From Empedobacter falsenii (lineage in GTDB: Bacteria; Bacteroidota; Bacteroidia; Flavobacteriales; Weeksellaceae): a stretch of DNA of 64,000 nt. The position numbers were made by a program, and so were the translations under genes. Below the pieces are notes generated by a model. It searched no databases and was not told the origin of the DNA. It saw only the letters and a list, made by a program, of their open reading frames with translations. The stretch is taken from NCBI RefSeq assembly GCF_019308355.1, contig NZ_JAAGKM010000002.1:62001-126000 (forward strand). Reading direction: 5' to 3'. Below are positions 21,110 through 29,597 of the stretch, piece by piece (the stretch's first letter is position 1; each line of letters starts with the position of its first letter).

Positions 21110-22146
21110 ATGACAAAAAAGAAAAATTCTACTTGCCATTTTTTCCTTCGCTTATACGCTAGGATTTGCCCAAACCAACAAACAAGTTTTATTTACAAGC
21201 AAAAATCAATCGGATGTCAAATGTTATCGCATTCAGAGTATCATTACATCAGCAAAAGGAATATTGATTGCGGCAATCGACGAGCGTGTTCCAAATTGTG
21301 GCGATTTACTTTACAATCCTAATATCAATATTGTGATTAGGAAAAGTGATGACAAGGGAAAAACATGGTCAGCAATCAAGCGAGTTATCGATTTTCCAGA
21401 TCAAGAATCTGCTTCTGATGTATCGATGGTTTTGAATGAAAAGACAAAAGAAATTTATCTTTTTTACAATTACATGAATCAAAAAAATTGCGAAAAATGA
21501 ATTTCGATTACATTTTGTAAAAAGTGCTGACAATGGAGAAACGTGGTCAAAACCTGTTGATATTACAGACCAAATTACGCCAACGGAATGGAAAAAAGAT
21601 TTTAAATTCATTACTTCTGGTCGTGGCGCATACACAAAAGAAGGTTGGATTTTGAATACATTGGTTCGATTGAAAGACGGTGTTTACGTATTCGGAAGTA
21701 AAGATCATGGAAAAACGTGGGAACGAATTTCGAGTGTTGCAGATAAAGCAGACGAAACAAATATTGTACAACTTCCGAACAAAGATTGGATGTTAAATGC
21801 GCGCGTTCAAAATGCTGGTTTCCGTAAAATATTTATCTCAAAAGATCAAGGAAAAACGTGGGTTTCTAAAATGGAAGAACAATTAATTGATCCAATTTGT
21901 AATGCATCGACATTAGTTTTAGGAAAAAATATTGTGTTTAGTAATTTGCATGATTCAAAAGATCGTCAAAATCTGGGATTGAAAGTAAGTAAAGATCAAG
22001 CGAAAACATGGAATTTTATCAAAACTATTGAACCAAATTCTTCGGTTTATTCCGTTTTAACGAATATATCAAAAAATAAAGTTGGTATTTTTTATGAAGC
22101 TGATGATTACCAAGATATGTTTTTTGAAGTAGTTGATTTAAAATAA
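21110..22146 (+). pseudogene. sialidase (BNR/Asp-box exo-alpha-sialidase), two frameshifts
   Basis: Three frames must be joined to restore one protein. The ATG at 21110 lies in one frame; a frame change in the A-run near 21115-21126 gives a signal peptide (KILLAIFSFAYTLGFAQ) and the sialidase-like stretch GILIAAIDERVPNCGDL. That frame stops with TGA at 21498-21500; the third frame resumes after another A-run near 21481-21497 and runs to a TAA at 22144. Five Asp-box-like motifs are visible (SDDKGKTW, SADNGETW, SKDHGKTW, SKDQGKTW, SKDQAKTW). The family releases sialic acid from glycoconjugates, but this copy lacks an intact frame. Both lesions are in A homopolymers, so sequencing error is a real alternative to decay. 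No sialic-acid catabolic genes are next to it. Confidence 0.85.
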
Positions 22147-22164
22147 ATTCAATCATAAAAATAT

Positions 22165-22195
22165 AAAAAAACCTCATCAAATGATGAGGTTTTTT
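22165..22195. terminator. bidirectional terminator between convergent genes
   Basis: AAAAAACCTCATCA and TGATGAGGTTTTTT form a symmetric hairpin with A and T flanks, between the sialidase remnant (plus) and the LOG gene (minus). Confidence 0.85.
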
Positions 22196-22200
22196 GTTGC

Positions 22201-22917
22201 TTAAAAATTAAGCTTAATATTATATTTTTCGTAGAAATTCTCGATGTGAGCAACTGCTTCTTCTGCTGTATCAACCAAACGGAAAAGATCCAAATCTTTC
22301 TCAGAAATATAACCTTCTCTCAAAACTGTTTCTTTGATCCAATCAATTAAACCTGACCAATATTCAGTTCCAACTAACACAATTGGGAAACGTCCTGTTT
22401 TCTTCGTTTGTACCAATGTCATCGACTCAAATAATTCGTCTAACGTCCCAAAACCTCCTGGCATTCCGATAAATCCTTGTGAATATTTCACAAACATTAC
22501 TTTTCGTGCAAAGAAATAATCGAAATTAATTTCATATTCACGGTCGATATATTTGTTCAAGTCTGTTTCGAAAGGCAATGTAATTCCCAATCCAACAGAA
22601 GTTCCTCCACCCTTTTGCGCTCCTTTGTTTGCAGCTTCCATAATTGCCGGACCTCCACCAGTAATTACACCAAAACCTATTTGCGTTAATCGATACGCAA
22701 TGTCCTCTGCTAATGCATAATATGGATGATCTGGAGAAGTACGTGCCGAACCAAAAATAGACACGCAAGGTCCTATTTTAGACATTACTTCGTAACCATT
22801 TACAAACTCTGCCATAATCTTGAACAACGCCCAAGAATCATTTATTCTAATCTCATTCCAATCTTTTGGTCGAAACGGAGATTGTATTCTATCGTCTTCT
22901 TTTTCTTTATCTGTCAT
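22201..22917 (-). CDS. LOG family protein (TIGR00730-type Rossmann fold)
   Basis: This 238-residue cytoplasmic protein carries the LOG-family signature MPGGFGTLDELFE and the upstream GGGPAIMEAANKGA, which together form the nucleotide 5'-monophosphate site of cytokinin-activating phosphoribohydrolases and related nucleotide hydrolases. The N-terminal part (IGPCVSIFGSART) starts the Rossmann fold. The family can release a base from a nucleoside monophosphate; the natural bacterial substrate is not certain. A TAnnTTTG element lies 48 bases upstream on the minus strand. No functional link to the neighbouring genes is evident. Confidence 0.9.
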   Translation of the reverse strand: MTDKEKEDDRIQSPFRPKDWNEIRINDSWALFKIMAEFVNGYEVMSKIGPCVSIFGSARTSPDHPYYALAEDIAYRLTQIGFGVITGGGPAIMEAANKGAQKGGGTSVGLGITLPFETDLNKYIDREYEINFDYFFARKVMFVKYSQGFIGMPGGFGTLDELFESMTLVQTKKTGRFPIVLVGTEYWSGLIDWIKETVLREGYISEKDLDLFRLVDTAEEAVAHIENFYEKYNIKLNF

Positions 22918-22965
22918 AGTATCTTAAATAAAAAAACCGCAACAAAAATGCTACGATTCAATATA

Positions 22966-22973
22966 CAAATTTA
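22966..22973 (-). promoter_or_regulatory. -7 promoter element for the LOG gene
   Basis: TAAATTTG on the minus strand matches TAnnTTTG, 48 bases before the start codon. No -33 element is obvious. Confidence 0.4.
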
Positions 22974-22987
22974 TTGTTTCTTCATGA

Positions 22988-23692
22988 TTAATCTCTACTC
23001 ATAAAAATTCTCAAAATATACCAAAACAATAACATTAATGAAGCAAATAACGACAATGCCGCTGCAACATACTGTTGTGTTCCGAACTCATATTTTAATT
23101 GGTGAGTGTTGTACAAAATTGCTCCACCAGCTAAGGCGCACATTCCAACTGAGAACCATAATCCTAGATCGAACCCGAATAACATCCCTGCAATAATCAA
23201 TCCAATTGCTAAGAAAAATCCTATAGTTAATGCTCCTCGTAAAATAGAGAAATCTGCTTTTGTTAAAAATACAATAGCTGACAATCCTACAAATAATCCG
23301 CCTGTTACTACAGCTGCTTGTTTTATCACATAAGTTCCGCCATAATACAATGCGATGTAAAGCATTGGTACAAAAATTAAAGCTTCTGCAACTATATATA
23401 AAAAGTAGCCTAAATATTGTTTAGATTTTGAAATCGATCCGTACGCCATTTTTTGAGCAACCCATGTAATTCCCATGAAACCTGCTAATAAAATAAGCCA
23501 AAGATATCCAGAAGTTAAACTCAACATGAAGCTTACTAATGCTTCTGATTTTAACATCAAAGATTCGATTAAAACAAATACCAAAACTCCTCCAGCAACG
23601 TGTCCGTAAGTATGTTTATAGAAATTTGCCCTTTCTACGCTCGTTGCCTCTGCAACCAATTGGTTTTGTTGATATACGTGTTGATTTTCCAT
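22988..23692 (-). CDS. Bax inhibitor-1/YccA family membrane protein
   Basis: This 234-residue protein has a hydrophilic N-terminus (about 28 residues) and about seven closely packed transmembrane segments, ending in a short charged tail (IFMSRD). The pattern and the segment ILRGALTIGFFLAIGLIIAG with charged residues between helices fit the BI-1/TMBIM family of inner-membrane proteins. Members are linked to calcium leak or membrane-protein quality control, but the bacterial role is poorly defined. It stands alone between the LOG and PnuC genes, all on the minus strand, with 70-bp spacers, and could be monocistronic. Confidence 0.88.
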   Translation of the reverse strand: MENQHVYQQNQLVAEATSVERANFYKHTYGHVAGGVLVFVLIESLMLKSEALVSFMLSLTSGYLWLILLAGFMGITWVAQKMAYGSISKSKQYLGYFLYIVAEALIFVPMLYIALYYGGTYVIKQAAVVTGGLFVGLSAIVFLTKADFSILRGALTIGFFLAIGLIIAGMLFGFDLGLWFSVGMCALAGGAILYNTHQLKYEFGTQQYVAAALSLFASLMLLFWYILRIFMSRD

Positions 23693-23759
23693 ATTCGTAA
23701 TTTTTATAGGTTTTTCAAATTCAATTTATAAGGCTAAAATACTAATTTTAAATTATTTC

Positions 23760-24443
23760 TTAGCTCACTATTTTTTGGGAGTTTTTTACTGATTTTATCC
23801 AATCGATTAATCCGATAAATGATAAAATCAATAAGACAATATATTGCACAGAAGTGATAACTGCTCCTTTGTAAATCATTAATGGAATCATGATTAAATC
23901 GCCGATAATCCAGAAATACCAGTTATCAATTTTTCGTCTCGCCATCATCCACATTCCAATCAAAAAGATAGCGGTCGTCGAAGCGTCTACAAAATCAATT
24001 TTGGAATAATGTAATTTACATTGGTTTATAAAACTGAAATCAAAACCATTTTGAATAACTGGACGAAAATAATAAATCGTCAAAATAAAGATAAAACTCA
24101 ACGCGAAAAGTAAAGTTGCGTACAGATATTCTTTCTTCGTTGCCCACGAAACATCGACATGTTTATGATCTGCTTCGAGATTTTTTTGCCACAAAATCCA
24201 ACCATAAATCGCCATTGAAGTATAGTAAACATTAATAATTGTTTCACCATATAATCCCCAATTAAAAAATAAATAAATGAAAATAAATGTTGAAATAATT
24301 GTAGTTGGATAAACCCAAATATTGCGTTTGTAGGTATAATAAACTGAAATAATTCCGAAAAAAGTTGCTATCGTTTCGAGCAAGATATTCAACGTAGAAT
24401 AGGTTTTGTAAGGCGCAAGGATATAATCAATAAAATCGTTCAT
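23760..24443 (-). CDS. pnuC: PnuC-type nicotinamide riboside transporter
   Basis: This 227-residue inner-membrane protein has about seven hydrophobic helices. The PnuC pattern is visible: WVYPTTIISTFIF, LFFNWGLYGETIINVYY and YGWILWQ in the first half, and NWYFWIIGDLIMIPLMIYKG in the second. It would bring in nicotinamide riboside for NAD synthesis; thiamine (PnuT) or riboflavin (PnuX) transport are alternatives in this family, but no matching riboswitch or pathway gene adjoins it. Directly upstream of the ATG is a 6.3-copy heptamer repeat that may influence expression. Confidence 0.88.
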   Translation of the reverse strand: MNDFIDYILAPYKTYSTLNILLETIATFFGIISVYYTYKRNIWVYPTTIISTFIFIYLFFNWGLYGETIINVYYTSMAIYGWILWQKNLEADHKHVDVSWATKKEYLYATLLFALSFIFILTIYYFRPVIQNGFDFSFINQCKLHYSKIDFVDASTTAIFLIGMWMMARRKIDNWYFWIIGDLIMIPLMIYKGAVITSVQYIVLLILSFIGLIDWIKSVKNSQKIVS

Positions 24444-24450
24444 TCTTAAG

Positions 24451-24494
24451 TTGTGAGTTGTGAGTTGTGAGTTGTGAGTTGTGAGTTGTGAGTT
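24451..24494. repeat. 7-bp tandem repeat (TTGTGAG, 6.3 copies)
   Basis: Six exact copies of TTGTGAG plus two bases end 7 bases before the pnuC start codon. It is a simple sequence repeat that can change copy number by slippage; any effect on pnuC is inference. Confidence 0.9.
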
Positions 24495-24553
24495 AAAAAT
24501 AATTCATTCTAAATCAAAAATCTAAATTCGTAATTCTAATTTTAAACTTCGAC

Positions 24554-25183
24554 TTATTCATAATCCAACACCCAAACCAAATAATATTCACCAATCATTT
24601 TATAGAATGCATGATATTTTCGAGATTTTACATCATCCGAAATCCAACAAATAAATTGTTTATTTTCTATTAATTCAAATTCTTCTGCACGATAATGATT
24701 CAGAAAATTCCAAAGATTTCCACCATTCAATTTGTACAAACCTTCTTTCATTCCCCAAATTACATGCAAATATTCAGTTTCATGTTCTTGAGGTATCCAA
24801 GCTATTTCATCTGGACGGGCAAATTTATGTTTGATGTTCAAAATTTTTCTTGGTCGAGACAATTCAATATCTATCCCAATATTATATTCGCTCACGCCAA
24901 CAGAAACCAATCCATAGGAATGTGTGATGGAAATTTCTTTATTTGTAGGTAAAAAAGGTTTTCCTCTTTCGTCATAATTTACATCATAATCCAAGTCCAA
25001 TTTCTTTAGACAAGCGCGCAAACCAAGATATTCTCTGGCCTGTTTAGGTCGAAGATTATTATATTTTTCTATTCTATAGTCCTCTAAATGAAGATATTCT
25101 AATAATTCTTCATTCGATTCTGTTACATTCCACGTAATAATGCGGGTATGTTTAAAATCGTTAATATAATCGATAACGGGCAT
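24554..25183 (-). CDS. 4'-phosphopantetheinyl transferase superfamily protein (Sfp-type)
   Basis: This 209-residue protein transfers the phosphopantetheine arm of CoA to a carrier protein. The magnesium-binding motif NIGIDIE holds Asp105 and Glu107, and WGMKEGLYKL gives the conserved W-x2-K-E-x3-K (Trp143, Lys146, Glu147); ITHSYG supplies the CoA-binding His. The length fits the single-chain Sfp/AcpT class rather than AcpS. The carrier protein target is unknown since no NRPS/PKS genes are nearby. It is divergent from ahcY, with about 74 bp between the starts. Confidence 0.9.
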   Translation of the reverse strand: MPVIDYINDFKHTRIITWNVTESNEELLEYLHLEDYRIEKYNNLRPKQAREYLGLRACLKKLDLDYDVNYDERGKPFLPTNKEISITHSYGLVSVGVSEYNIGIDIELSRPRKILNIKHKFARPDEIAWIPQEHETEYLHVIWGMKEGLYKLNGGNLWNFLNHYRAEEFELIENKQFICWISDDVKSRKYHAFYKMIGEYYLVWVLDYE

Positions 25184-25205
25184 TTTATTAATCGAAATTT
25201 GTTTG

Positions 25206-25213
25206 TAAATTTG
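25206..25213 (+). promoter_or_regulatory. -7 promoter element for ahcY
   Basis: TAAATTTG fits TAnnTTTG and lies 44 bases before the ahcY ATG at 25258. Confidence 0.45.
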
Positions 25214-25257
25214 TTCCTTATAAACTTAAAAAAAAAGTTAGTTAAATATATCAATTG

Positions 25258-26571
25258 ATGGATACAAAAACGCAATACATTCCATACAAAGTTAAAGATA
25301 TTTCTTTAGCTGAGTGGGGAAGAAAGGAAATTACGTTGGCTGAGGCAGAAATGCCTGGGTTGATGGCTATCCGTGAAGAGTACAAAGCTGCTCAACCTTT
25401 GAAAGGTGCTCGCATTGCAGGTTGTCTACACATGACAATCCAAACTGCAGTATTAATCGAAACGTTGGTTGCTTTAGGAGCTGATGTTACATGGTCGTCA
25501 TGTAATATTTTCTCTACACAAGATCACGCTGCTGCTGCAATAGCTGCTGCTGGGATTCCTGTGTATGCTTGGAAAGGGATGAACGAAGAGGAATTCGATT
25601 GGTGTATCGAGCAAACATTATTCTTCGGAGAAGATCGTAAACCATTAAACATGATTTTGGATGATGGTGGAGACTTAACGAATATGGTGATTGATCGTTA
25701 CCCAGAATTGGTTGCTGAGATCAAAGGATTATCAGAAGAAACAACTACGGGTGTACACCGTCTTTACGAAAGAATGGAGAAAGGTACATTGCCTATGCCT
25801 GCAATTAACGTAAATGACTCTGTAACAAAATCTAAATTCGACAACAAATACGGATGTCGTGAATCTGCAGTAGATGCTATCAAACGTGCTACTGACTTGA
25901 TGATCGCTGGTAAACGTGTTGTAGTTTGTGGATTTGGTGATGTTGGGAAAGGTACAGCGGCTTCTTTCCGCGGTGCTGGAGCAATTGTTACAGTAACAGA
26001 AATCGACCCTATTTGTGCTTTACAAGCATCTATGGAAGGTTACGAAGTAAAAAAATTAGATACAGTGGTTGCAAACGCTGATATCGTAATTACGACTACT
26101 GGTAACTTTGGAATTGTACGTGCAGAGCATTTCGAGAAAATGAAAGACAAAGTAGTTGTGTGTAACATTGGTCACTTCGATAACGAAATCGATATGGCTT
26201 GGTTAAACGGAAACTACGGAAACACGAAAGAAGAAATTAAACCACAAGTTGACAAATACAACATCAACGGAAATGACATCATCATTTTGGCTGAAGGACG
26301 TTTAGTTAACTTAGGTTGTGCAACAGGACACCCTTCTTTTGTGATGTCAAACTCTTTCTCTAACCAAACTTTAGCTCAAATCGAATTGTGGACAAATTCA
26401 TCAGCTTACAAAAATGAAGTATATACTTTACCTAAGCATTTAGATGAAAAAGTTGCAGAATTGCATTTAGCTAAATTAGGAGTAGAATTAGAAGTTTTAT
26501 CTCAAGAACAAGCAGAATACATTGGTGTAACGGTTGAAGGACCATTTAAACCAGAATATTATAGATATTAA
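25258..26571 (+). CDS. ahcY: adenosylhomocysteinase (S-adenosylhomocysteine hydrolase)
   Basis: This 437-residue cytoplasmic enzyme splits S-adenosylhomocysteine into adenosine and homocysteine in the methyl cycle. The substrate domain contains [15 protein letters not shown] and the NAD-site Rossmann loop is [17 protein letters not shown]. Later conserved parts are GHFDNEID, the Lys/Tyr-rich end FKPEYYRY, and [19 protein letters not shown]. The ATG at 25258 is preferred over the TTG directly before it. The length agrees with the short bacterial AhcY class. The gene is monocistronic, ending in a strong GC-rich terminator. Confidence 0.97.
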   Translation: MDTKTQYIPYKVKDISLAEWGRKEITLAEAEMPGLMAIREEYKAAQPLKGARIAGCLHMTIQTAVLIETLVALGADVTWSSCNIFSTQDHAAAAIAAAGIPVYAWKGMNEEEFDWCIEQTLFFGEDRKPLNMILDDGGDLTNMVIDRYPELVAEIKGLSEETTTGVHRLYERMEKGTLPMPAINVNDSVTKSKFDNKYGCRESAVDAIKRATDLMIAGKRVVVCGFGDVGKGTAASFRGAGAIVTVTEIDPICALQASMEGYEVKKLDTVVANADIVITTTGNFGIVRAEHFEKMKDKVVVCNIGHFDNEIDMAWLNGNYGNTKEEIKPQVDKYNINGNDIIILAEGRLVNLGCATGHPSFVMSNSFSNQTLAQIELWTNSSAYKNEVYTLPKHLDEKVAELHLAKLGVELEVLSQEQAEYIGVTVEGPFKPEYYRY

Positions 26572-26625
26572 TTAATTTTAATTCAAAATTTTTATTTGAA
26601 AAAAGAAAAAAGCACTTAACTATAT

Positions 26626-26656
26626 GCCCTCGCCCTGAACAAGCGAGGGCTTTTTT
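26626..26656 (+). terminator. rho-independent terminator of ahcY
   Basis: GCCCTCGC, a 9-base loop and GCGAGGGC are followed by TTTTTT. It abuts the end of the convergent broken gene at 26658. Confidence 0.92.
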
Positions 26657-26657
26657 G

Positions 26658-27397
26658 TTAGTCATTTTCTACGCCAGAAATTGATTCAAGTTCATTATTC
26701 AATTTATTTAGCTCTTCCTTTGTTGTATATTTTTTAGGAATATTTTTCTTAAATTAAATGTCGCTTCTTTTTTATTTTTTATCAAAATATCAGCATTGAT
26801 TGCAGGCGTAATTCCTAATGGTGTTTTCATCCACACATCAGAATCAGTCGTTTTATATAAACATTTAGCCAGCAAAGCTCCACTAAAATAAATTGGCTTT
26901 TCAACTTCTGTTAATAATTCTACTTTGATGAAAAAATCATCTTGATATTTAATATTCAAATCACGTAAATCCATCGAAAAGACATCATTCTGTTGATATT
27001 CTTTTTTTACAACAACTTCAAAAGGTTTTTCTAAAATTGATTGAGCTGGTTTCCCATTATTCATTGCCGTTAAATCAACTTTCAAAAGAATAGAATCTAA
27101 TTTCAAACTATTACTAAAATTGAAATTAATACGTTGAAAAGTGAATTCTTTTTTAGGCGCATTTATTGGAATTGCAAATTCTTTGGTAAACTTAGGAAGT
27201 GAATCTTTACTAAAATTAATATCAGCCGTTAATCCGATTAAAATTGATTTCGTCTTGGTATCCGAACCAACACGTTTCAATCGAAATTTGCTTTTATCAT
27301 ACAAAATCGTTTCATGTCATTCTATCGTATCTTTTTTATAATCTTGTGCATTTGCAAACGTTATAAAACATAAAAAAAGAAAGTAAATTTTTGTCAT
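26658..27397 (-). pseudogene. broken exported protein gene, function unknown
   Basis: Reading from an ATG at 27397 gives a clear signal peptide (MTKIYFLFLCFITFANAQ), then a TGA at 27317-27319 where TGG (Trp) would keep the frame (DTIE-stop-HETILYDK). The frame continues for about 190 residues, then near 26745 it shifts: the present frame ends at 26708, while the neighbouring frame gives a natural hydrophilic tail (IPKKYTTKEELNKLNNELES) to a TAA at 26658-26660. The body is beta-rich and has WMKTPLGITPAIN near the end, faintly like the terminal domain of some Bacteroidetes carboxypeptidase-like proteins. Start at 27304 (MYDK) would give an internal fragment without signal. I do not recognise a family. 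Confidence 0.65.
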
Positions 27398-27502
27398 CTA
27401 TTTGGTTTTTAAATCATTTATCAATTTTATAAAATATAGATGTTCAAAATTCACAAAGGTTACACAATGATATGTTAAAGTTTAACGCATTACATTAACA
27501 AA

Positions 27503-27529
27503 AGAAGAGTAACTTTTGGTTACTCTTCT
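27503..27529 (-). terminator. terminator of the sigma-factor operon
   Basis: AGAAGAGTAAC and GTTACTCTTCT flank a 5-base loop and overlap the last codons of the 27520-28110 gene; TTTGTT follows on the minus strand. Confidence 0.7.
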
Positions 27530-28110
27530 AATTGATGCAATATATTTTCTAATTCTACCAGATTCTTTTTATAATAAGTAGAAATCCACCATTTTAATAA
27601 TAAAACGCAAATTAATACATAAAAAAATAGTGTAAGAAAAATATAAAGATAAAACTGAAATTTGTATTCAAATTGCAACGAGTTAGGATGCTGGATATAC
27701 GAAATCCCAATAATCATCAACACTAAAATAGAAATCAAGTACGAGTAAATACTGTAAATATCAATCGCAGATTTGTAATTATAATAAAACCAATTGATGT
27801 TCTTTAGCGAATTATATTCCAGATGATATGATCGTTTATAAAACTTGAAAACATAAATAAACGGCACCAAAAAAGTCAACGAAATACACAACAATGTCCA
27901 CCAAATTGTTGGCGTATTTGCATCAAATAAGAAAGGAAAAGTATATAAAAACAATAATCCTAATAATTGAACATAAAACTCTTTCTTCAAGGTTTTTCGT
28001 ACTTTATCAATAATGGTATTTGCTTCTTGATTAAACTCAAGATTTGGATCAATTTTAACTTCATCTGAAGATTGATTGTCCCATTGTTTTTGTAATTCAT
28101 CAAAATTCAT
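27520..28110 (-). CDS. membrane protein paired with ECF sigma factor, possible anti-sigma factor
   Basis: This 196-residue protein has a hydrophilic N-terminus of about 45 residues (MNFDELQKQWDNQ) and about four transmembrane segments (near 49-66, 70-90, 114-134, 148-172). Its ATG overlaps the end of the sigma-factor gene by 11 bp, so the two are translationally coupled. A cytoplasmic N-terminal stretch followed by membrane helices next to an ECF sigma gene suggests a membrane regulator of that sigma factor, but no ASD or FecR-type domain is visible. The role is inference from context. Confidence 0.65.
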   Translation of the reverse strand: MNFDELQKQWDNQSSDEVKIDPNLEFNQEANTIIDKVRKTLKKEFYVQLLGLLFLYTFPFLFDANTPTIWWTLLCISLTFLVPFIYVFKFYKRSYHLEYNSLKNINWFYYNYKSAIDIYSIYSYLISILVLMIIGISYIQHPNSLQFEYKFQFYLYIFLTLFFYVLICVLLLKWWISTYYKKNLVELENILHQLEE

Positions 28111-28603
28111 AACCGTATTTTTTTATGATGATTTGTATTTTTTCTTTCGTTCTGTTCAATTTCACACGTGCATTTACTTCCGAAATTCCCAAGTTCATAC
28201 AAATTTCCTTGTGATTTTGTCCTTCCAAAAACAGAAAAATCAATGCTTTTTCTACTTTATTCAATTCATGAACTGCTTTATAAAACAATTCGAGTTGTGT
28301 TTCTTTTTCACCAAAATCCATCTCATCTACTTGATCAATATTTTCTAAAAAAGTATGACGATCTGCTTTTTTCTTTTCTTTTCTAAAATAAGTTAACGCC
28401 GTGTTCAACGAAACGCGATACATCCAAGTTGAAAATTGAGATTTACCTTCGAAACGATCAAAAGATTTCCATAGTTGCAAAACAATCTCTTGTATCAAAT
28501 CATTTTGATCTTCAGAATTATCCATATACATCTTAGCGATTTTGTGTAAAATCTCTTTGTGTTGATCGATTAATTCTAAAAAAAGGGTTTGTTTAGCTTC
28601 CAA
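28100..28603 (-). CDS. ECF-type RNA polymerase sigma factor
   Basis: This protein of about 167 residues has sigma-70 region 2 (DQNDLIQEIVLQLWKSF and FSTWMYRVSLNTA) and region 4 (LNKVEKALIFLFLEGQNHKEI, then LGISEVNARVKLNRTKEKI). It directs RNA polymerase to a stress or envelope regulon that the sequence does not reveal. The only good start is a TTG at 28603; no in-frame ATG exists near it. A 27-codon ORF ends 5 bases upstream and would fuse in frame if its A7 run were A8, so the true N-terminus is uncertain. It is followed by an overlapping membrane-protein gene. Confidence 0.88.
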   Translation of the reverse strand: MEAKQTLFLELIDQHKEILHKIAKMYMDNSEDQNDLIQEIVLQLWKSFDRFEGKSQFSTWMYRVSLNTALTYFRKEKKKADRHTFLENIDQVDEMDFGEKETQLELFYKAVHELNKVEKALIFLFLEGQNHKEICMNLGISEVNARVKLNRTKEKIQIIIKKYGYEF

Positions 28604-28608
28604 AATCG

Positions 28609-28692
28609 TTACTTTATTTTTTTCAACGCAACTTGTTCATCGTCTATTATGATAACATTATTTTCAACTGTTATTTCCAAAATAGATTTCAT
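28609..28692 (-). CDS. 27-codon ORF before the sigma factor (leader peptide or displaced N-terminus)
   Basis: ATG at 28692 encodes MKSILEITVENNVIIIDDEQ and a VALKKIK tail, with a TAA at 28609-28611, just before the sigma-factor TTG. Adding one A to the A7 run near its end would read through into KVTILEAKQTLF of the sigma factor. It could be a leader peptide, a frameshifted N-terminus or chance. Confidence 0.35.
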   Translation of the reverse strand: MKSILEITVENNVIIIDDEQVALKKIK

Positions 28693-28763
28693 CGCTTAAT
28701 TATTTAGTGTTTATTAGTAAGTAAACATAAAGTAAAAACGTTACAAAAATTTTGAAAAAAAAT

Positions 28764-29171
28764 TTAAAAAACCATTTCTAACCAAATCGGTAAACTGAAT
28801 TCTTCTAATAAATGAGCCAATTGAAATTCTTTGTAGTTTTCTTTCGTTATCCACGCCATTTCTTCTATCTCAGAAGCGATTTTAAGCGTTTCTAATGATT
28901 TTAATTTAACATGAAATACATTTGCATAAACTTCGGTATTAACTTCATTAACGGCAATAGAAGTGTGTTGCCCTAAAAATGAAACATCGTGCTGTACAAT
29001 ATCAACATTAATCTCTTCTAAAAATTCGCGTCGAAGTGTGGTTAATAATTCTTCATCTTGTTCTCGTTTTCCACCAACCATCTGAAAAAATTTCGATTTC
29101 TTTTTTCGGACAGCTAACATTCTACCCGTTTCATCTGTAACCAAGGCGTTCACCAAATAAATATGATTCAT
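28764..29171 (-). CDS. Nudix hydrolase
   Basis: This 135-residue protein has a Nudix box GGKREQDEELLTTLRREFLEEI (about residues 33-54) that fits G-x5-E-x7-R-E-U-x-E-E, with Asn in place of the last Gly of the box. It hydrolyses a nucleoside diphosphate linked to another group; the substrate is not readable. The N-terminal NHIYLVNALVTDETGRMLAVRKK strand pair is typical of MutT-like members. Its start codon is separated by one base from a 112-bp heptamer array, so the leader region is made of repeats. Confidence 0.88.
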   Translation of the reverse strand: MNHIYLVNALVTDETGRMLAVRKKKSKFFQMVGGKREQDEELLTTLRREFLEEINVDIVQHDVSFLGQHTSIAVNEVNTEVYANVFHVKLKSLETLKIASEIEEMAWITKENYKEFQLAHLLEEFSLPIWLEMVF

Positions 29172-29172
29172 T

Positions 29173-29284
29173 GTTATGCGTTATGCGTTATGCGTTATGC
29201 GTTATGCGTTATGCGTTATGCGTTATGCGTTATGCGTTATGCGTTATGCGTTATGCGTTATGCGTTATGCGTTATGCGTTATGC
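29173..29284. repeat. 7-bp tandem repeat (GTTATGC, 16 copies)
   Basis: Exactly sixteen head-to-tail copies of GTTATGC (112 bp) end one base before the Nudix start codon; on the coding strand the unit reads GCATAAC. The array has no spacers, so it is not a CRISPR. Copy number is expected to vary by slippage. Confidence 0.95.
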
Positions 29285-29341
29285 AAAAATAAAAAGTTTG
29301 GAGCAAAAAAAAGCCTCACAATAAGTGAAGCTTATAAAAGT

Positions 29342-29418
29342 TGGCGATCCGGACGGGACTCGAACCCGCGACCACTTGCGTGACAGGCAAGTATTCTAAC
29401 CAACTGAACTACCGGATC
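29342..29418 (-). tRNA. tRNA-Asp (GTC), copy 1, CCA encoded
   Basis: The cloverleaf is complete on the minus strand: acceptor GATCCGG/CCGGATC, anticodon arm CTTGC-CTGTCAC-GCAAG with anticodon GTC, T arm GCGGGTTCGAACCCG, and discriminator G. This copy alone continues with CCA (29342-29344). Confidence 0.96.
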
Positions 29419-29475
29419 AGTCTGTTTTTTTATTTATAATTTTCGATCGCACTAAAATAGAAAAAGAAATAGATG

Positions 29476-29549
29476 CGATCCGGACGGGACTCGAACCCGC
29501 GACCACTTGCGTGACAGGCAAGTATTCTAACCAACTGAACTACCGGATC
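29476..29549 (-). tRNA. tRNA-Asp (GTC), copy 2
   Basis: The mature sequence is the same as copy 1 with anticodon GTC. The 3' end is followed by CAT, so CCA must be added after transcription. Confidence 0.96.
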
Positions 29550-29597
29550 AGAAAATTATAAATTGATATATTTTTTATGAATTTTTATAAAAAATTG

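Noticed and set aside
24444-24553. Riboswitch upstream of pnuC
   Set aside because: No conserved NAD- or thiamine-riboswitch core was recognised; the leader is dominated by the heptamer repeat.
22201-29171. Defence island or phage remnant
   Set aside because: The genes are ordinary metabolic and regulatory ones; no nuclease, toxin-antitoxin, integrase or phage structural gene was seen.
29173-29284. Possible CRISPR array
   Set aside because: The units are 7 bp with no spacers and there are no cas genes in the window.
29171-29383. 70-codon plus-strand ORF with repeated VMRYALC units
   Set aside because: It is a by-product of the GTTATGC array, which has no stop codon on this strand, and it runs into a tRNA gene.
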